Notes: generated by a model from the letters alone, not told the origin. A DNA stretch of 64,000 nucleotides from Methanooceanicella nereidis (GCF_021023085.1 NZ_PGCK01000001.1:62001-126000); one strand, 5' to 3'. Positions 35,337-45,655 are shown, numbered from the stretch's first letter. Program-made: numbers and translations.

Positions 35337-36329
35337 TCATTTAAATTTTTTCTTCCATTGCGATGGGTATATACCGGGCTGAATTATCACGCTATCAGTA
35401 TCAACTGCCTGGCCTTCAGCGTTTTTCATTAATTCTTCGGTCGACATGCGGGAATTCCCGATGGAGACGACCTCACCCATATGTGTGAATATTGCCACCG
35501 TATCACCGGGTTGTATACCCGTTGAGACCTGACTTATGCCCTGCACGTGAAGCTGCGCGCCGCGCGCGAGCGCATCAACTGCAGAATCCTTTACGATGAT
35601 CTTAGGAAGATGCCTTAACCCGAACTCCATAGGGTACAGGTATTTTTTTAGGAGCTTATCATCGCCGCTTTCCTCATAGATGACGTAAGCGTCCTTAAGC
35701 GTATGTAGATTCACTAAGGTCTCATCCTCTGAGAACGGGCCGGATTTCGTCCTTCTGAGCTCGTACATATGCGCACCGGGACCCAGCGCTTCGCCTATGT
35801 CGTGGCACAGTTTTCTAATGTATGTGCCGGCCTCGCAGCCGACCCTGAACAAAACGTCCCTTCCGTCTATCTCTAACAGTTCCAGATAATAAATAGTGCG
35901 TTTTCTAACCTGCCTTTTTACTGCGCTGACAAGCGGCGGGCGCTGATAAATGACGCCCTCGAACTCGCCCATTACGGACTTAAGTTTTGACGGGGGTATA
36001 TCGGCATGAAGCCTCATGACGCACACATATTCTTTACCCGATAATAATAACGTTGAGACAAGCCGCGTCGCATCGCCCAGCATCATAGGCAGCACTCCGG
36101 TGACGTGCGGATCGAGCGTGCCGCTATGGCCTGCTCTTTTGATGTGCAGTATATCCTTGACCCAGGCTGCCACCTCATGGCTCGTGGGCCCCGGAGGCTT
36201 ATCTAGATTAATAACGCCTTTTTCGAGAAGTTCCTTCACGGTACGGGAATACGGGTCCTTTCCGTAGCCCTGGGCCTTATCGTCGCTCCGTACCAGCATT
36301 TCTCGTTTAGTCTCACCGGGTAGTTTCAT
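35337..36329 (-). CDS. cbf5: tRNA/rRNA pseudouridine synthase Cbf5 (TruB family)
   Basis: 330 residues from ATG 36329, which overlaps the cmk stop as ATGA. Core motifs: GVINLDKPPGPTSHEVAAWV, then HSGTLDPHVTGVLPM with the catalytic aspartate in GTLDP, YQRPPLVSAVKRQVRKR, and CEAGTYIRKLCHDIG. The C-terminal ~80 residues are a PUA domain (VDALARGAQLHVQGI, GDTVAIFTHMGEVVSIG). In archaea this enzyme modifies rRNA with H/ACA guide RNPs and can act on tRNA U55. The longer frame to 36389 overlaps cmk and is not needed. Confidence 0.95.
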   Translation of the reverse strand: MKLPGETKREMLVRSDDKAQGYGKDPYSRTVKELLEKGVINLDKPPGPTSHEVAAWVKDILHIKRAGHSGTLDPHVTGVLPMMLGDATRLVSTLLLSGKEYVCVMRLHADIPPSKLKSVMGEFEGVIYQRPPLVSAVKRQVRKRTIYYLELLEIDGRDVLFRVGCEAGTYIRKLCHDIGEALGPGAHMYELRRTKSGPFSEDETLVNLHTLKDAYVIYEESGDDKLLKKYLYPMEFGLRHLPKIIVKDSAVDALARGAQLHVQGISQVSTGIQPGDTVAIFTHMGEVVSIGNSRMSTEELMKNAEGQAVDTDSVIIQPGIYPSQWKKKFK

Positions 36330-36853
36330 TTTGATTTCAGCTCTTCGATAGCTTTGGCGATTATTTTCGTGACACCTTTTGCGTCCCATTTCTTGGTGTC
36401 TATGATCAGGTCATAGTGCGTAAGGTCAGTGAGGTCGATCTCATAATAATTCCTATAGCGAGTGAGTTCGCAGATCTCCCTTACACGGGTCTCATCATAT
36501 GCCTGGTCGTAAGAGATGTTCTCCCGTTTAGCTATTCGCTCCGAACGTATCTCAAGGGGAGTCTTGAGCCATATCTTCAGGTCTGCGTTGATAGTGCGTC
36601 CGGCAAGCCTTCCTTCGACAAGTGTATCGGGATATTTGACAGACAGCTCTTTTTGCCTCTGGTCGATCGCGAGGTCTATGGAAGGGTCCTTTTCAGCCAG
36701 CGCGCCGAACTCCTCGAGGCTCATGCCTTTCTCCTGGGCCAGTTTCCTGAACTGTTCACCGGCAGATATGATCACAAATCCGTACTTTGAGGAGATCTCC
36801 TTAGCTACAGAGGTCTTTCCTGAACCGGGCTGTCCGCCTAGCGTGATGATCAT
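36326..36853 (-). CDS. cmk: cytidylate kinase
   Basis: 175 residues with P-loop GGQPGSGKTSVAKEI at the start, an acceptor-site region (LVEGRLAGRTINADLKIWL), and LID-type arginines in SERIAKRENIS and YDETRVREICELTRYRNYY. It matches the compact archaeal CMP/dCMP kinase (~180 residues). It phosphorylates CMP to CDP. It sits between the DUF106 gene (two bases away) and cbf5, the conserved archaeal order downstream of secY-adk. Confidence 0.95.
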   Translation of the reverse strand: MIITLGGQPGSGKTSVAKEISSKYGFVIISAGEQFRKLAQEKGMSLEEFGALAEKDPSIDLAIDQRQKELSVKYPDTLVEGRLAGRTINADLKIWLKTPLEIRSERIAKRENISYDQAYDETRVREICELTRYRNYYEIDLTDLTHYDLIIDTKKWDAKGVTKIIAKAIEELKSK

Positions 36854-36855
36854 TT

Positions 36856-37485
36856 CTATACACCGACATTGAACGCCTTACGGATAACCTGGCTAACAGC
36901 TAGCGAACACATAATTGACCATACTATCCAGTACTGGAATACGAAGAAAGCAGTGGTGGTAAAGAGTTGCTCTCCCCAGAACGGAAATGTCATTGACATT
37001 CCCGCATGCTGCGGCTGGGAAAGGTACCAGAATGCCCATATGAACAACGGGATAGATATGAGCGTGATATATGCAAGAGGCTTCATCTGCTGTTTGGACA
37101 TTGACGTCTGATCCTCCAGCATGGACATGCGCTCCTCTTCCAGTTTCTTTAGCTTATGCTTGTTCCCTGAAAGCTGTGCCTCACGGAACTCCTTCTGGAA
37201 CACCTTATTTTTCTCAGTGACCCTCCTCATCAATTCCCAGTTCATAGTATATTTCTGGATAAAAGACGAGCATGTAGCCACTATTATAGCGATGACCATT
37301 ATCACTATGTAAAATGGCATGGTCGTAATGATCGGTTCCACCAGCTTATCGACACCACCGGCGACTACGTCCCTGAATGTCGGACCCAGTACGAACGATG
37401 CGATAAGCACACCAAAACCGAGGATCAAAATTATACGTTCAATGTTAGCCATCAGGCTTGATTTTTCCTTCCCCTTGTCGCTCAT
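36856..37485 (-). CDS. DUF106 family membrane protein (archaeal Oxa1/YidC/EMC3-type insertase)
   Basis: 209 residues. Three to four hydrophobic segments (about 15-35, 52-73, 137-155, 165-200) with a charged coiled-coil cytosolic loop between them (KVFQKEFREAQLSGNKHKLKKLEEERM). This is the layout of archaeal DUF106 proteins related to YidC/EMC3, which insert membrane proteins co-translationally. Location between adk and cmk, downstream of secY, is conserved in archaea and fits the role. ATG behind GGTGAG. Confidence 0.9.
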   Translation of the reverse strand: MSDKGKEKSSLMANIERIILILGFGVLIASFVLGPTFRDVVAGGVDKLVEPIITTMPFYIVIMVIAIIVATCSSFIQKYTMNWELMRRVTEKNKVFQKEFREAQLSGNKHKLKKLEEERMSMLEDQTSMSKQQMKPLAYITLISIPLFIWAFWYLSQPQHAGMSMTFPFWGEQLFTTTAFFVFQYWIVWSIMCSLAVSQVIRKAFNVGV

Positions 37486-37535
37486 TTATACTCACCAATA
37501 CATAATTAATAAAATAAATATAAAAATATAAAACA

Positions 37536-38186
37536 TTATTGGAACTTTACAAGAGCAGCCCTTATCTCCGATGTGACATCTTCGATCTCTTTTTCGCCGT
37601 CGACATCTATCAGCAGGTCCTGCCCCTTATAATAGTCCAATACTGGCTCTGTCTGATTCTTATAAACTTCAAGCCTGTTCTTTATAGCGGCCTCTTTGTC
37701 ATCATCCCTCTGATAAAGTTCACCGCCACAGAGATCGCAGAGATCCTTGGTCTTTGACGGATTGAACATCAGGTGATACGATGCGCCGCACTTCTTGCAG
37801 ATCCTTCTTCCGGATAATCTTCTTACCAGCTCGTTAGTGCCCACGTCGATGTTGATGACCGCATCGAGTTTCTTGTTGATCTCATCCAGTATCACGTCCA
37901 GGGCTTTTGCCTGGGGTATAGTCCTTGGGAAACCATCAAGAAGGAACCCTTTGCGAGTGTCTGGCCTTTCAAGCCTTTCCTTTATAAGATCGATAAGTAA
38001 TTTGTCCGGGACAAGCTCTCCCTTATCCATATAAGTCTTAGCTTTCTTGCCCAGCTCGGTACCATTTTTAACGTTCTCCCTCAGGATATCTCCGGTGGAG
38101 ATATGGGGGATGTTGTACTCCTCTGATAAAAATTTAGCCTGGGTGCCTTTACCGGCACCAGGCGGACCGAATAGAACGATCTGCAT
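37536..38186 (-). CDS. adk: adenylate kinase
   Basis: 216 residues, long-type adenylate kinase: P-loop FGPPGAGKGTQAK at 7-19, AMP-binding HISTGDILRENV and LLDGFPRTIPQAKAL, and a LID with zinc-type cysteines CKKCGASYH and CDLCGG, which bind a structural metal. Equilibrates ATP, AMP and ADP. Follows secY by six bases in the operon; the long bacterial-type enzyme is usual in this methanogen class. Confidence 0.96.
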   Translation of the reverse strand: MQIVLFGPPGAGKGTQAKFLSEEYNIPHISTGDILRENVKNGTELGKKAKTYMDKGELVPDKLLIDLIKERLERPDTRKGFLLDGFPRTIPQAKALDVILDEINKKLDAVINIDVGTNELVRRLSGRRICKKCGASYHLMFNPSKTKDLCDLCGGELYQRDDDKEAAIKNRLEVYKNQTEPVLDYYKGQDLLIDVDGEKEIEDVTSEIRAALVKFQ

Positions 38187-38192
38187 CTAAAC

Positions 38193-39722
38193 CTACTCCT
38201 CACCGAGGAATTTACGCATGAGCGGGTGCATCTCCATGAGCTGTTCGCTAGCGAACTTTTCGTAGAGCTGATAGATGATGCTCACAGCAAGAAGCATACC
38301 GGTACCTCCGATGCCACCCAATAGACCGAACATGCTCGCGATAAGCGTAAGAACGCCTATGAAAGCACCGCCTATGACCGTGACCTTCGGGATATAACGG
38401 GATACCACCTTTTCGATGACCTGCTCATTTCTTCTGAAGCCCGGTATCTGCATACCGCTTCTCTGGATCTGCTTCGCGACACGGGAAGCGCCCATGCCGG
38501 TCGTCTCGACCCAGAATATAGCGAACAGTATACCGCCTGCGATCAGGATGAACGCGTCTACGAGGAAGTGTAAACCGATCTGCCATAGCTGTATACCGGG
38601 ATATGCCTGGGCAGCCAGCGACGGGATCCAATCCTGCGGACCCCTTATCGGGTTCAGGTAGAACACAAGGCCTGATACAGGTGTACCATACTGGTCATAC
38701 TGCCCGAGCCATGTGAAATTATACCTGTTATATAACAAGCTGCCGATCAATTGAACGTTCGCCTGCAGTGCCCTGACAAGGATCATCGGTAAGACCGACG
38801 CGTAAATTAATTTTACGGGGAACTTACCGCGTGCACCCCTTACCGAAGAGTGTGCAAGAGGGATCTCTATCCTGGTGGATTCAACGTACACGACAAGCAG
38901 GAAGATGATGACCGTTGCGAATAACGCAAGTATCTCACCGCGGGTCAGCATGAGCAATAGACCGTTAGAGGTCAGCAGATAGTTAAGGCCGATGCTGGGA
39001 TCGGTCAGTAAATACTGCCATTTGAACAGGAAACCAATGGGAAGGTTATCCCTGCCGCCTAACTCGGCTATGTTCAAGCCTATAGGCTTGCCGATGAACG
39101 GCGGGTTCCAGTTGAATATGCCGCTGATGAGAGCCTGTGCCACACCTGCAACGATGAATAAGCTTACACCGCTCCCGATACCCCATTTGGACACAATTTC
39201 GTCCATATAAAGGATCAGGACGCCGCCTATGAATATCTGAATGAATATAATAAAGGCGAGGAGGCCGGTGTCTATACCCAGCGTCGATGCGATACCTGCA
39301 TCGGGCTGGAGGAAGCCTCCGAATATCTGGGGAAGGGTCTCAAGGACTATCATCACAAAAACCAAAAGCTTTTGGAGTCCCTGAAAGATCGCTTGATCCT
39401 TCGGTTGAGAAACATCGAGCGGTAGTATTTCAGCACCTACCAGAAGCTGCAGCACTATCGAAGCCGTGACTATAGGCCCGATACCAAGCAGGATGATTGA
39501 ACCGGACGCACCTGCGAATATCGCACGATATGATTCAAGTACGTCCTGAGAATCCTTGCTTAGCCCGAATACTGCAATATTCGATAGTATGAAGTACAAT
39601 ACTAATATCCCTACAGTCCACATGAATTTCTTCTTGAAGTGGACATGTTTTTCCGGCCGTTTTACGGCCGGAAGCTTCCTGAGGAAGGGTTCAATTCGAT
39701 CTTTTATACCCGTTTCTCCCAT
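38193..39722 (-). CDS. secY: preprotein translocase subunit SecY
   Basis: 509 residues with about ten membrane helices. Recognisable blocks are the plug/TM2 region FAGASGSIILLGIGPIV, the long cytosolic loop RIEIPLAHSSVRGARGKFPVK and the C-terminal loop GASRVAKQIQRSGMQIPGFR, which contacts the ribosome. Central pore of the Sec channel, working with SecE and SecG. Located directly after L15, as in nearly all spc operons. Confidence 0.97.
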   Translation of the reverse strand: MGETGIKDRIEPFLRKLPAVKRPEKHVHFKKKFMWTVGILVLYFILSNIAVFGLSKDSQDVLESYRAIFAGASGSIILLGIGPIVTASIVLQLLVGAEILPLDVSQPKDQAIFQGLQKLLVFVMIVLETLPQIFGGFLQPDAGIASTLGIDTGLLAFIIFIQIFIGGVLILYMDEIVSKWGIGSGVSLFIVAGVAQALISGIFNWNPPFIGKPIGLNIAELGGRDNLPIGFLFKWQYLLTDPSIGLNYLLTSNGLLLMLTRGEILALFATVIIFLLVVYVESTRIEIPLAHSSVRGARGKFPVKLIYASVLPMILVRALQANVQLIGSLLYNRYNFTWLGQYDQYGTPVSGLVFYLNPIRGPQDWIPSLAAQAYPGIQLWQIGLHFLVDAFILIAGGILFAIFWVETTGMGASRVAKQIQRSGMQIPGFRRNEQVIEKVVSRYIPKVTVIGGAFIGVLTLIASMFGLLGGIGGTGMLLAVSIIYQLYEKFASEQLMEMHPLMRKFLGEE

Positions 39723-39762
39723 TATGACACCTTTCTTTTTGTATGTCCGTACAACGCGTGTC

Positions 39763-40203
39763 TCACGCGGTCTCTGTCTCGGTTATAATTTGTCCGCCAA
39801 GCTCTTCAATCTTTGCCTTAGCCGATGCGGACGCGTTGCTTACTGTGATCACGTATTTCTTGCTTACGTTGCCATTGCCAAGTAATTTGTCAATGCCAAG
39901 GTCGTCAAGATTTATCGCGATCGCGCCGTCTTTTTCCTGAGCAAGTCCGGTCTCAATAAGGTTATCGGCGATCTCGTCGATCTCGCCGATGTTAATGAAG
40001 GAGACTACGGTCTGTGTCACAAGAGGCCTCTTGAAGCCGTGTTTACCGTACATCCAGCCTTCCCTCATTGCCCGGAAGGTGTGGTGCTTGCAGGCGCCAG
40101 CGTGTCCTCTGCCACCGCGGCTTCCACCGTTACGGCGGTTCTTGTGGGTTCCTCCCCCACAAGTTCTGGAGCCCCTGTATGACTTATTCTTTTGTTTTAC
40201 CAT
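39763..40203 (-). CDS. rpl15: ribosomal protein L15 (uL15)
   Basis: 146 residues from ATG 40203 behind GGTGAT. The Gly/Arg/His-rich N terminus ([20 protein letters not shown]) and the globular C terminus ([20 protein letters not shown]) are typical of uL15, a late 50S assembly protein. It precedes secY. Confidence 0.96.
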   Translation of the reverse strand: MVKQKNKSYRGSRTCGGGTHKNRRNGGSRGGRGHAGACKHHTFRAMREGWMYGKHGFKRPLVTQTVVSFINIGEIDEIADNLIETGLAQEKDGAIAINLDDLGIDKLLGNGNVSKKYVITVSNASASAKAKIEELGGQIITETETA

Positions 40204-40208
40204 GATGA

Positions 40209-40670
40209 TCACCTCATGCGCTCGATGAGATCTGAGATCTCCTCACCGTAGTTGCCCAGAGCACCGCCCTGCTGGTATGTCCTCTTAAGGCCTGAGTGGC
40301 CTTTCCTTGGCGGGTGCATCCTGAATACGGGCTTTAAGTTTGGCATATCATCGAGCTTTGCTTTTCCGTCCACCACTGCAGCCGCGAATTCCGCGATGTT
40401 CTTGTACCCGGAGTTCTGTGCGACGTACTCGTCGGTCAGCTTAACGCCGCCTTCAAGCTTGCCACGGTTCTCGAGTATGGTGACGAGCGCCTCGGAGTTT
40501 ATCGGTCCGAACGCTACAAAGTCCTTTACGACCTGGATCATGCCCTTGTAGTTCGGCGTCTCGGGGACGACGACACAGTGGTTGATCTGGTTCAGGCGGA
40601 GCATCTTTAATGTATCCTTGATCTCCGGCCTGGTATTTACTGTACCCCTGAGCCTTATGATAGCATACAT
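40209..40670 (-). CDS. rpl30: ribosomal protein L30 (uL30)
   Basis: 153 residues from ATG 40670 ([20 protein letters not shown]), the long archaeal/eukaryal form with the C-terminal [20 protein letters not shown]. Its ATG comes immediately before the S5 stop region, so the longer open frame upstream is only S5 read in another frame. Confidence 0.96.
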   Translation of the reverse strand: MYAIIRLRGTVNTRPEIKDTLKMLRLNQINHCVVVPETPNYKGMIQVVKDFVAFGPINSEALVTILENRGKLEGGVKLTDEYVAQNSGYKNIAEFAAAVVDGKAKLDDMPNLKPVFRMHPPRKGHSGLKRTYQQGGALGNYGEEISDLIERMR

Positions 40671-40671
40671 T

Positions 40672-41295
40672 TTACTCTGCCTCCTTCTTGGTCCTGATGG
40701 TATTGGTCTTCTCAAGAGCCCTGTAGGTAGCCAGTGCGTAGTTGATCGTGGTCCTGGTCTCACCCTCGGTCCTTGACCAGACATCCTTGTATCCGGCCAT
40801 CTCGAGCACCTTCTTTGCAGGTCCGCCTGCAGCGATGCCGAGACCTCTTGGCGCCGGTATGAGGGTGACCGTTAATGAGCCTGCCTTGCCCTCTACCTTG
40901 CTCGGTACGGTGTGCGATAAGCCGCAGCCGCATTCCCATGAGCCGCAGCCGCGCTTTACGTTGATTATGTTAAGCTTGGCCATCTCTATGGCTTTCCTTA
41001 TTGCGGGGCCGACCTGTACGTCCTTACCCTCAGCAAGACCCACGTAGCCGTTACCGTTGCCGATGACGACGGTGGTCCTGAATTTTACTCTCCTGCCCGA
41101 GTCAGTCATTCTCTGGACCATCTTAATGTCCAGAACCTCATCTACCAGGTCCGGTATGAGCGCGTCGACGATCTCCGGCTCTTTAATTGGCAGCCCGGTG
41201 TCAAAAGCCTCTTCGATGGTCTTTATCTTACCCTCGGCCACCAGCTTACCTAGTCTGGTCTTTGGGACCCATGCTACTTCCTGTTCGTAGACCAT
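40672..41295 (-). CDS. rps5: ribosomal protein S5 (uS5)
   Basis: 207 residues. Double-stranded RNA-binding domain ([20 protein letters not shown]) and the archaeal insert [17 protein letters not shown], then the C-terminal domain [20 protein letters not shown]. It affects decoding fidelity at the mRNA entry site. Operon neighbours L18 and L30. Confidence 0.97.
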   Translation of the reverse strand: MVYEQEVAWVPKTRLGKLVAEGKIKTIEEAFDTGLPIKEPEIVDALIPDLVDEVLDIKMVQRMTDSGRRVKFRTTVVIGNGNGYVGLAEGKDVQVGPAIRKAIEMAKLNIINVKRGCGSWECGCGLSHTVPSKVEGKAGSLTVTLIPAPRGLGIAAGGPAKKVLEMAGYKDVWSRTEGETRTTINYALATYRALEKTNTIRTKKEAE

Positions 41296-41297
41296 GT

Positions 41298-41864
41298 TTA
41301 TTCTCCCTCAAATTCGCTGGTTATCTTGTTCTTCACTTCATCGAAGTGTGCCGGAAGGTCCGACGCTTTCAAGCCTCTCTTCTCGTACTCGGAGAAGCTG
41401 CTCTCGGAGTTACCTGCGACGTGCTCTCCCCTGATCCTCTCATCGGAGGGGAAGATCTCCTCATCACACGGTATCTCAAGTCCTGCGTCTATTGCGCCCT
41501 TAAGCGCGGCGTAGACCCTGGAACCTTTCCTGTTGGTCGCGAGACCTGCATCGAGAACTGCCTCTTCGACACCTGCCTCCAGTGCCCTGAAGCCTGCGAG
41601 CATACCTGTAAGGTACGCTGCAGAGGTGTTCTTTGTCGCACCCTTGTAGTCAAAGTCCTTTGTAAGATCCTTAGAGGTCGCGGAAGCCAGAACATAGTCG
41701 CCGTCCGGCTTTGCGATTATTACCTGGGCGATGATCTGGTTCAGCGTCTTTCTTACTACAAGCCTTGGTTTCTTTGAAACGATAAGCTTAAGCCTCTGGT
41801 GGTAATCGGTCTTACCTTCCCTTCTTCTCCTGAAGGCTACCTTATATCTTGGTCCTGTTGCCAT
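41298..41864 (-). CDS. rpl18: ribosomal protein L18 (uL18)
   Basis: 188 residues from ATG 41864. Basic N terminus ([20 protein letters not shown]), 5S rRNA-binding core ([20 protein letters not shown]) and the archaeal C-terminal part with [19 protein letters not shown]. It binds 5S rRNA with L5. Confidence 0.96.
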   Translation of the reverse strand: MATGPRYKVAFRRRREGKTDYHQRLKLIVSKKPRLVVRKTLNQIIAQVIIAKPDGDYVLASATSKDLTKDFDYKGATKNTSAAYLTGMLAGFRALEAGVEEAVLDAGLATNRKGSRVYAALKGAIDAGLEIPCDEEIFPSDERIRGEHVAGNSESSFSEYEKRGLKASDLPAHFDEVKNKITSEFEGE

Positions 41865-41876
41865 TCTTAGCACCTC

Positions 41877-42329
41877 TTATTTCTTATGCGCTGAATATGC
41901 TATGTACGACTTCAGGTGCGCAACGTTCCTGAACTCTCCACCTTTCGCTTTTCTGTACAGCTTGCGATACTGGCCCGGAGCGAGACTCTTTTCGTCGTCC
42001 CTCATCTCCTTCAGAAGTTTTCTCTGAGCCCTTATCTTCCTCATCCACAGCTCTTTCTTCGGAGTGCGGGCACCCTTTGCGCCTCTGCGGCTTCCGTGTC
42101 CCTTGCGGTGTCCCTTCTCGCGCTTTATGTCGCGAGCGCGGGCCCTGCCACGGCTAATGCCTACAGCTGCGGTCCTCTTTATGATGCCCTGCTCTATAAG
42201 GCCCCTGATGTCTTCCCTGGTGATCGCGGTCGCAATGTCCTCTCCTCTTTCCGGGTCCATCCATACTCTTGTCTGGCCTACCTTGAGCAGTGCTGCTGCA
42301 AGTCTCTTCTGGTTTGAAAGGTCAGTCAT
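41877..42329 (-). CDS. rpl19e: ribosomal protein L19e (eL19)
   Basis: 150 residues. The conserved start [20 protein letters not shown] is followed by the very basic [20 protein letters not shown] and a helical [19 protein letters not shown]. Archaeal/eukaryal large-subunit protein without a bacterial counterpart. Starts at ATG 42329, directly abutting the L32e stop. Confidence 0.96.
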   Translation of the reverse strand: MTDLSNQKRLAAALLKVGQTRVWMDPERGEDIATAITREDIRGLIEQGIIKRTAAVGISRGRARARDIKREKGHRKGHGSRRGAKGARTPKKELWMRKIRAQRKLLKEMRDDEKSLAPGQYRKLYRKAKGGEFRNVAHLKSYIAYSAHKK

Positions 42330-42947
42330 TTACTGTACCTCCTCAAAGGTGTTTAACGGGTTCAGGACCTTGATGTTCAGCTCTTTTGCTAACTTCTCGA
42401 TCTCGATCTTTTTCTTCTTGCCGACGGTACCTGCTATCCTGATAGCCTGTAGCCTGGTCACGCTCCTGACATCTTCGGGCTTGCTTACGTAAACTTCCTC
42501 GTAGCCGGACGGGTGGTATCCGTTGATGACTGCCGGGGAACCGTATCCTGCCTTGACACGTGCGCCCTTTGCCTTGCGGTTCCTTCTCAGCTGTGAGTGG
42601 TGACCCCTTGGCCTTCTCCAGTTAGGTGCGAGCTTGTCCTTTTTGTGAGCGTCAATCCTTCTGAATTCCGGGTGTGATGCCTTGTTGGTCTTTCTCGCTC
42701 CAAGAAGCCTCTTCGTCTCTTCGTCGAGCTCCAGCGAGGATTTCTCGACCGGTCTCGGGAGAGGCCTTGCCTTTACCTGAGGCGCTGCTGCTTTTGCGGA
42801 CTCTTTGCGGACTCCCTTGACTGCTTTGGCTTCTGCCTTTGCAGCGGTCTTGGTCTCGGCGGCCTTGACCTCGATGGACTCTTCCTTTAATTTCTTAGCT
42901 TCTGCCTTGGAGCCCTTTGATTCCTTGGTTGATTTTTTAGCTGCCAT
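42330..42947 (-). CDS. rpl32e: ribosomal protein L32e (eL32) with low-complexity N-terminal extension
   Basis: 205 residues from ATG 42947. The L32e core starts near residue 92 (HPEFRRIDAHKKDKLAPNWR) and continues with GHHSQLRRNRKAKGARVKAG. The preceding ~90 residues are mostly Lys, Ala, Glu and Ser (KESKGSKAEAKKLKEESIEV). An N-terminal extension of L32e is known in some other euryarchaea. Confidence 0.95.
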   Translation of the reverse strand: MAAKKSTKESKGSKAEAKKLKEESIEVKAAETKTAAKAEAKAVKGVRKESAKAAAPQVKARPLPRPVEKSSLELDEETKRLLGARKTNKASHPEFRRIDAHKKDKLAPNWRRPRGHHSQLRRNRKAKGARVKAGYGSPAVINGYHPSGYEEVYVSKPEDVRSVTRLQAIRIAGTVGKKKKIEIEKLAKELNIKVLNPLNTFEEVQ

Positions 42948-42952
42948 TAAGA

Positions 42953-43489
42953 TCACGCCTTCTTGGTTATGTAAATTCCATCCTGGAATACTCTCGGGTC
43001 TCTCTTCCTGATACGGCAAGCCTGCTCGATGTTAGCCGCAGTCTGGCCGACATGCTCCTTGTTGATACCGGTCAAGACCAGCCTGTCACCCTGGAGGTCG
43101 ACCTTAGTGTCGCCCATGATGGTCGCTGACCTTGGCTTTCTCTCTCCGAGGAAATTCCCGATCGATACTTTGCTGTCCTTACCCTCGACCTTCACCTGTA
43201 TAGGGAAGTGGGTATAGACGATCTTCATGTTGTACTCGAATCCCTCGGATACACCCGTGATCATGTTATTGATATGAGATGCGTAGGTTCCGACGGTGGC
43301 CTTGGACTGTTTTTCGTCCCTTACGGTCTCGACTAAGACCTTTTCACCGTCTACCTTGACCGATATTCCCGGATACTTGAAGTCGCGGGATATCTGTCCC
43401 TTTTGACCCTTTGCGGTCAAAGTTGCACCGTTTACAGATACGGTTACACCCTGGGGGATCTCTACCTCTCTGATTTTTTCTGCTGCCAT
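42953..43489 (-). CDS. rpl6: ribosomal protein L6 (uL6)
   Basis: 178 residues from ATG 43489 behind GGGATG. Two L6 repeats (GVTVSVNGATLTAKGQKGQI and SVTGFEY-type VSEGFEYNMKIVYTHFPIQV), ending CRIRKRDPRVFQDGIYITKK. Near the sarcin-ricin loop and factor-binding site of the large subunit. Confidence 0.96.
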   Translation of the reverse strand: MAAEKIREVEIPQGVTVSVNGATLTAKGQKGQISRDFKYPGISVKVDGEKVLVETVRDEKQSKATVGTYASHINNMITGVSEGFEYNMKIVYTHFPIQVKVEGKDSKVSIGNFLGERKPRSATIMGDTKVDLQGDRLVLTGINKEHVGQTAANIEQACRIRKRDPRVFQDGIYITKKA

Positions 43490-43514
43490 TTGAGCATCCC
43501 TCAAAATATTTTAA

Positions 43515-43907
43515 TTAATATACGTAAGCGAGAATCTCTCCGCCTATACCCTTCTTCGCAGCGTCATAATGTGACATGACACCCTGCGAGGTTGTGAGTA
43601 TAAGGAAACCGAAGTTCCTTGCGGGTAAGAATCTCTTTTCCCATTTCTCCATATCGGCTTTGCCTACGGCAAACCTTGGCTTTACGACACCACACTTGTT
43701 TATCCTTCCGACGAGGCTGACCTTAAGCATGCCTGCCTTGCCGTTATCGATGAACTCGTACTCGCCAACGTAGCCCTCGTCCTGCATGACTTTCAGGACG
43801 TTGCCGATGATCTTGGATGCTGGGTTTAATACGCACTCCTGCTTTCCGGTCGCCTCAGCGTTCTTTATGACAGAGAGCGCATTTGCCAATGGATCTAATA
43901 ATACCAT
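43515..43907 (-). CDS. rps8: ribosomal protein S8 (uS8)
   Basis: 130 residues: [20 protein letters not shown] at the N terminus and the typical ending [20 protein letters not shown]. Early 16S rRNA-binding protein. ATG 43907; S14 ends 11 bases upstream. Confidence 0.96.
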   Translation of the reverse strand: MVLLDPLANALSVIKNAEATGKQECVLNPASKIIGNVLKVMQDEGYVGEYEFIDNGKAGMLKVSLVGRINKCGVVKPRFAVGKADMEKWEKRFLPARNFGFLILTTSQGVMSHYDAAKKGIGGEILAYVY

Positions 43908-43917
43908 GATATCGACC

Positions 43918-44070
43918 TCACTCGTACTTTTGGAAACCCATGTCCTGGGCTATTTCCCTGAAGCACTGGCGGCATACATAGACGCCATATTTCCTTATAA
44001 GCCCCTGCTTGCGTCCGCATCTGCGGCAAACGTTGGCGCCCAGTCCGAATTTTTTGCCAGATCTTTCCAT
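43918..44070 (-). CDS. rps14: ribosomal protein S14 (uS14), zinc-binding type
   Basis: Only 50 residues: [20 protein letters not shown], then the [19 protein letters not shown] part. The four cysteines (CRRC and CRQC) form the zinc site of the short uS14 type. The start codon shares one base with the L5 stop (TAATGG). Confidence 0.96.
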   Translation of the reverse strand: MERSGKKFGLGANVCRRCGRKQGLIRKYGVYVCRQCFREIAQDMGFQKYE

Positions 44071-44579
44071 TATTTTACCTCCACGCCATAGTTCTTAGAG
44101 ATATACTCGATCGAGTCATCCTTTGTAAGCTTGTGGTTCGTGGGTACTACCTTCTTCTGAACCTTTCTGCGCTTTATCCTGTATCCCGGCCTCTCGACCG
44201 ATACGATAACGTCCATTCCATAGATACCTATCTCGGGATTGTATTCCATTCCCGGAAAGTCCGTGTGTTCCTCGATACCGAATGAGAAATTGCCATTGTT
44301 GTCAAAGTTACTCGGACTGAGGGTGTTCTCTCTTATCGCAAAAGCGGTCTTCAGGAACTTATCAGCGAGTTCGCCGCGCAGCGTGACTTTGCAGCCGATA
44401 GGCTCATTCTTCTTGATGTTGAAGCTCGGAAGGGTCTTCTTCGCGACTGTTCTGACGGGTGTCTGGCCTGTGATGGTCTTCATGATCATCTCGGCGTTGG
44501 AAAGTTTCTTACCGGACTCGCCCACGCTCATGTGGACTGTGACCTTCTCTACCCTGGGGATCACCATGTCATTAGCCAT
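44070..44579 (-). CDS. rpl5: ribosomal protein L5 (uL5)
   Basis: 169 residues from ATG 44579 (or 170 from the adjacent ATG at 44582). [35 protein letters not shown] and [20 protein letters not shown] are archaeal uL5 blocks. Binds 5S rRNA and contacts the P-site tRNA. Its start overlaps the S4e stop. Confidence 0.96.
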   Translation of the reverse strand: MANDMVIPRVEKVTVHMSVGESGKKLSNAEMIMKTITGQTPVRTVAKKTLPSFNIKKNEPIGCKVTLRGELADKFLKTAFAIRENTLSPSNFDNNGNFSFGIEEHTDFPGMEYNPEIGIYGMDVIVSVERPGYRIKRRKVQKKVVPTNHKLTKDDSIEYISKNYGVEVK

Positions 44580-45286
44580 CATGCCTTAACCCCCAGTTCC
44601 AGTACTGGTGAATCCTTTCCGACTACGAATATATAATCTTCAATAGTGTCGAACTGTCCGTCCTTGCCCTCGATGGTCACGGTGTTTGCCGATGAGCTCT
44701 TTACGACGTTTATGTTCTTTACGGTGCCGAGCGTACCTGCATGCTTACCGTCGACGACCATTACAAAGCTGCCTACGTTATACGGTAAGTGCTCTGTGAT
44801 CTTCTTCTCGGGGACGCTTAAGAGTACGCTGTCCTTGGTGTGGAAGTCGTTCGATGCGAGCATCGTCGTGCCGTCGTGGAAGTTCAGCTGGATCTTGCCG
44901 CCCTTTACTGCGGTCTTGTTGACGATCTTGCAAAGCTTGGTGCCTGCGTCGGTTACCTTGACCAGCTTTAACTTTCCGTTCCCGCCGATCATGACCCTGT
45001 AGCTTAACTCAAGGGCCGGTATGGTGATAACGTCGAACATGCCTACGATAAAGCGGTGGTCTTTCCTGACCTTGCCGTCTACCAGAACTTTACCTTCGTG
45101 AAGGATCTGCTTGATCTCCTTGCTCTTGTCAGCGAGACCGAGTATGTCCCTTAATACTATTAAGAGAGGCATTCCGTTCTCTTCGGAGTGCGCGCCTGGC
45201 GTTGGCTTTGCTACCCACGTTGAAGTCTTCCTGGTAATGGGCCACTTGCGCGGTGCTGCGACTCTCTTTAAATGTTTGCCTGCCAT
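44579..45286 (-). CDS. rps4e: ribosomal protein S4e (eS4)
   Basis: 235 residues. Start [19 protein letters not shown], an S4-like RNA-binding domain ([19 protein letters not shown]) and a C-terminal KOW motif region ([16 protein letters not shown]). Archaeal/eukaryal 30S protein encoded between L24 and L5, the normal archaeal order. Confidence 0.97.
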   Translation of the reverse strand: MAGKHLKRVAAPRKWPITRKTSTWVAKPTPGAHSEENGMPLLIVLRDILGLADKSKEIKQILHEGKVLVDGKVRKDHRFIVGMFDVITIPALELSYRVMIGGNGKLKLVKVTDAGTKLCKIVNKTAVKGGKIQLNFHDGTTMLASNDFHTKDSVLLSVPEKKITEHLPYNVGSFVMVVDGKHAGTLGTVKNINVVKSSSANTVTIEGKDGQFDTIEDYIFVVGKDSPVLELGVKA

Positions 45287-45643
45287 CTATTTCCTCTCCA
45301 GTGATGCAACTCTCTTCTCGTCCTCGAGGTTGAGCTTGGTTATCATAAGGTTCGACGGGTGGATGGGCCTTGCCTCTTCCTTTCCGTCTGCCTTCGCAAC
45401 GGATACTCCCTCTACTGTTACGTGCTCCCTCTTGACGTCTACTTCGCGCACCTTGCCCTCTGTCCCGGCATGGTCGCCCCTCATTATCTTTACTACGTCG
45501 CCTACTATTACGCGGGCGCTCCTCTTGCTGTACTTCTTCTTGAGGTCTTCGCTGAGGTTAGCGGTCATGAACTTGGACTTGATGTGAAGCGGTGCGTTGT
45601 ACCTGTACTTTCTCTGCTTTCTTGGCTGTGATGAAGTTACCAT
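45287..45643 (-). CDS. rpl24: ribosomal protein L24 (uL24)
   Basis: 118 residues from ATG 45643 behind GAGGTGG. N terminus SSQPRKQRKYRYNAPLHIKS; KOW motif VGDVVKIMRGDHAGTEGKV. Large-subunit assembly initiator near the exit tunnel. Confidence 0.96.
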   Translation of the reverse strand: MVTSSQPRKQRKYRYNAPLHIKSKFMTANLSEDLKKKYSKRSARVIVGDVVKIMRGDHAGTEGKVREVDVKREHVTVEGVSVAKADGKEEARPIHPSNLMITKLNLEDEKRVASLERK

Positions 45644-45655
45644 ACAATCCACCTC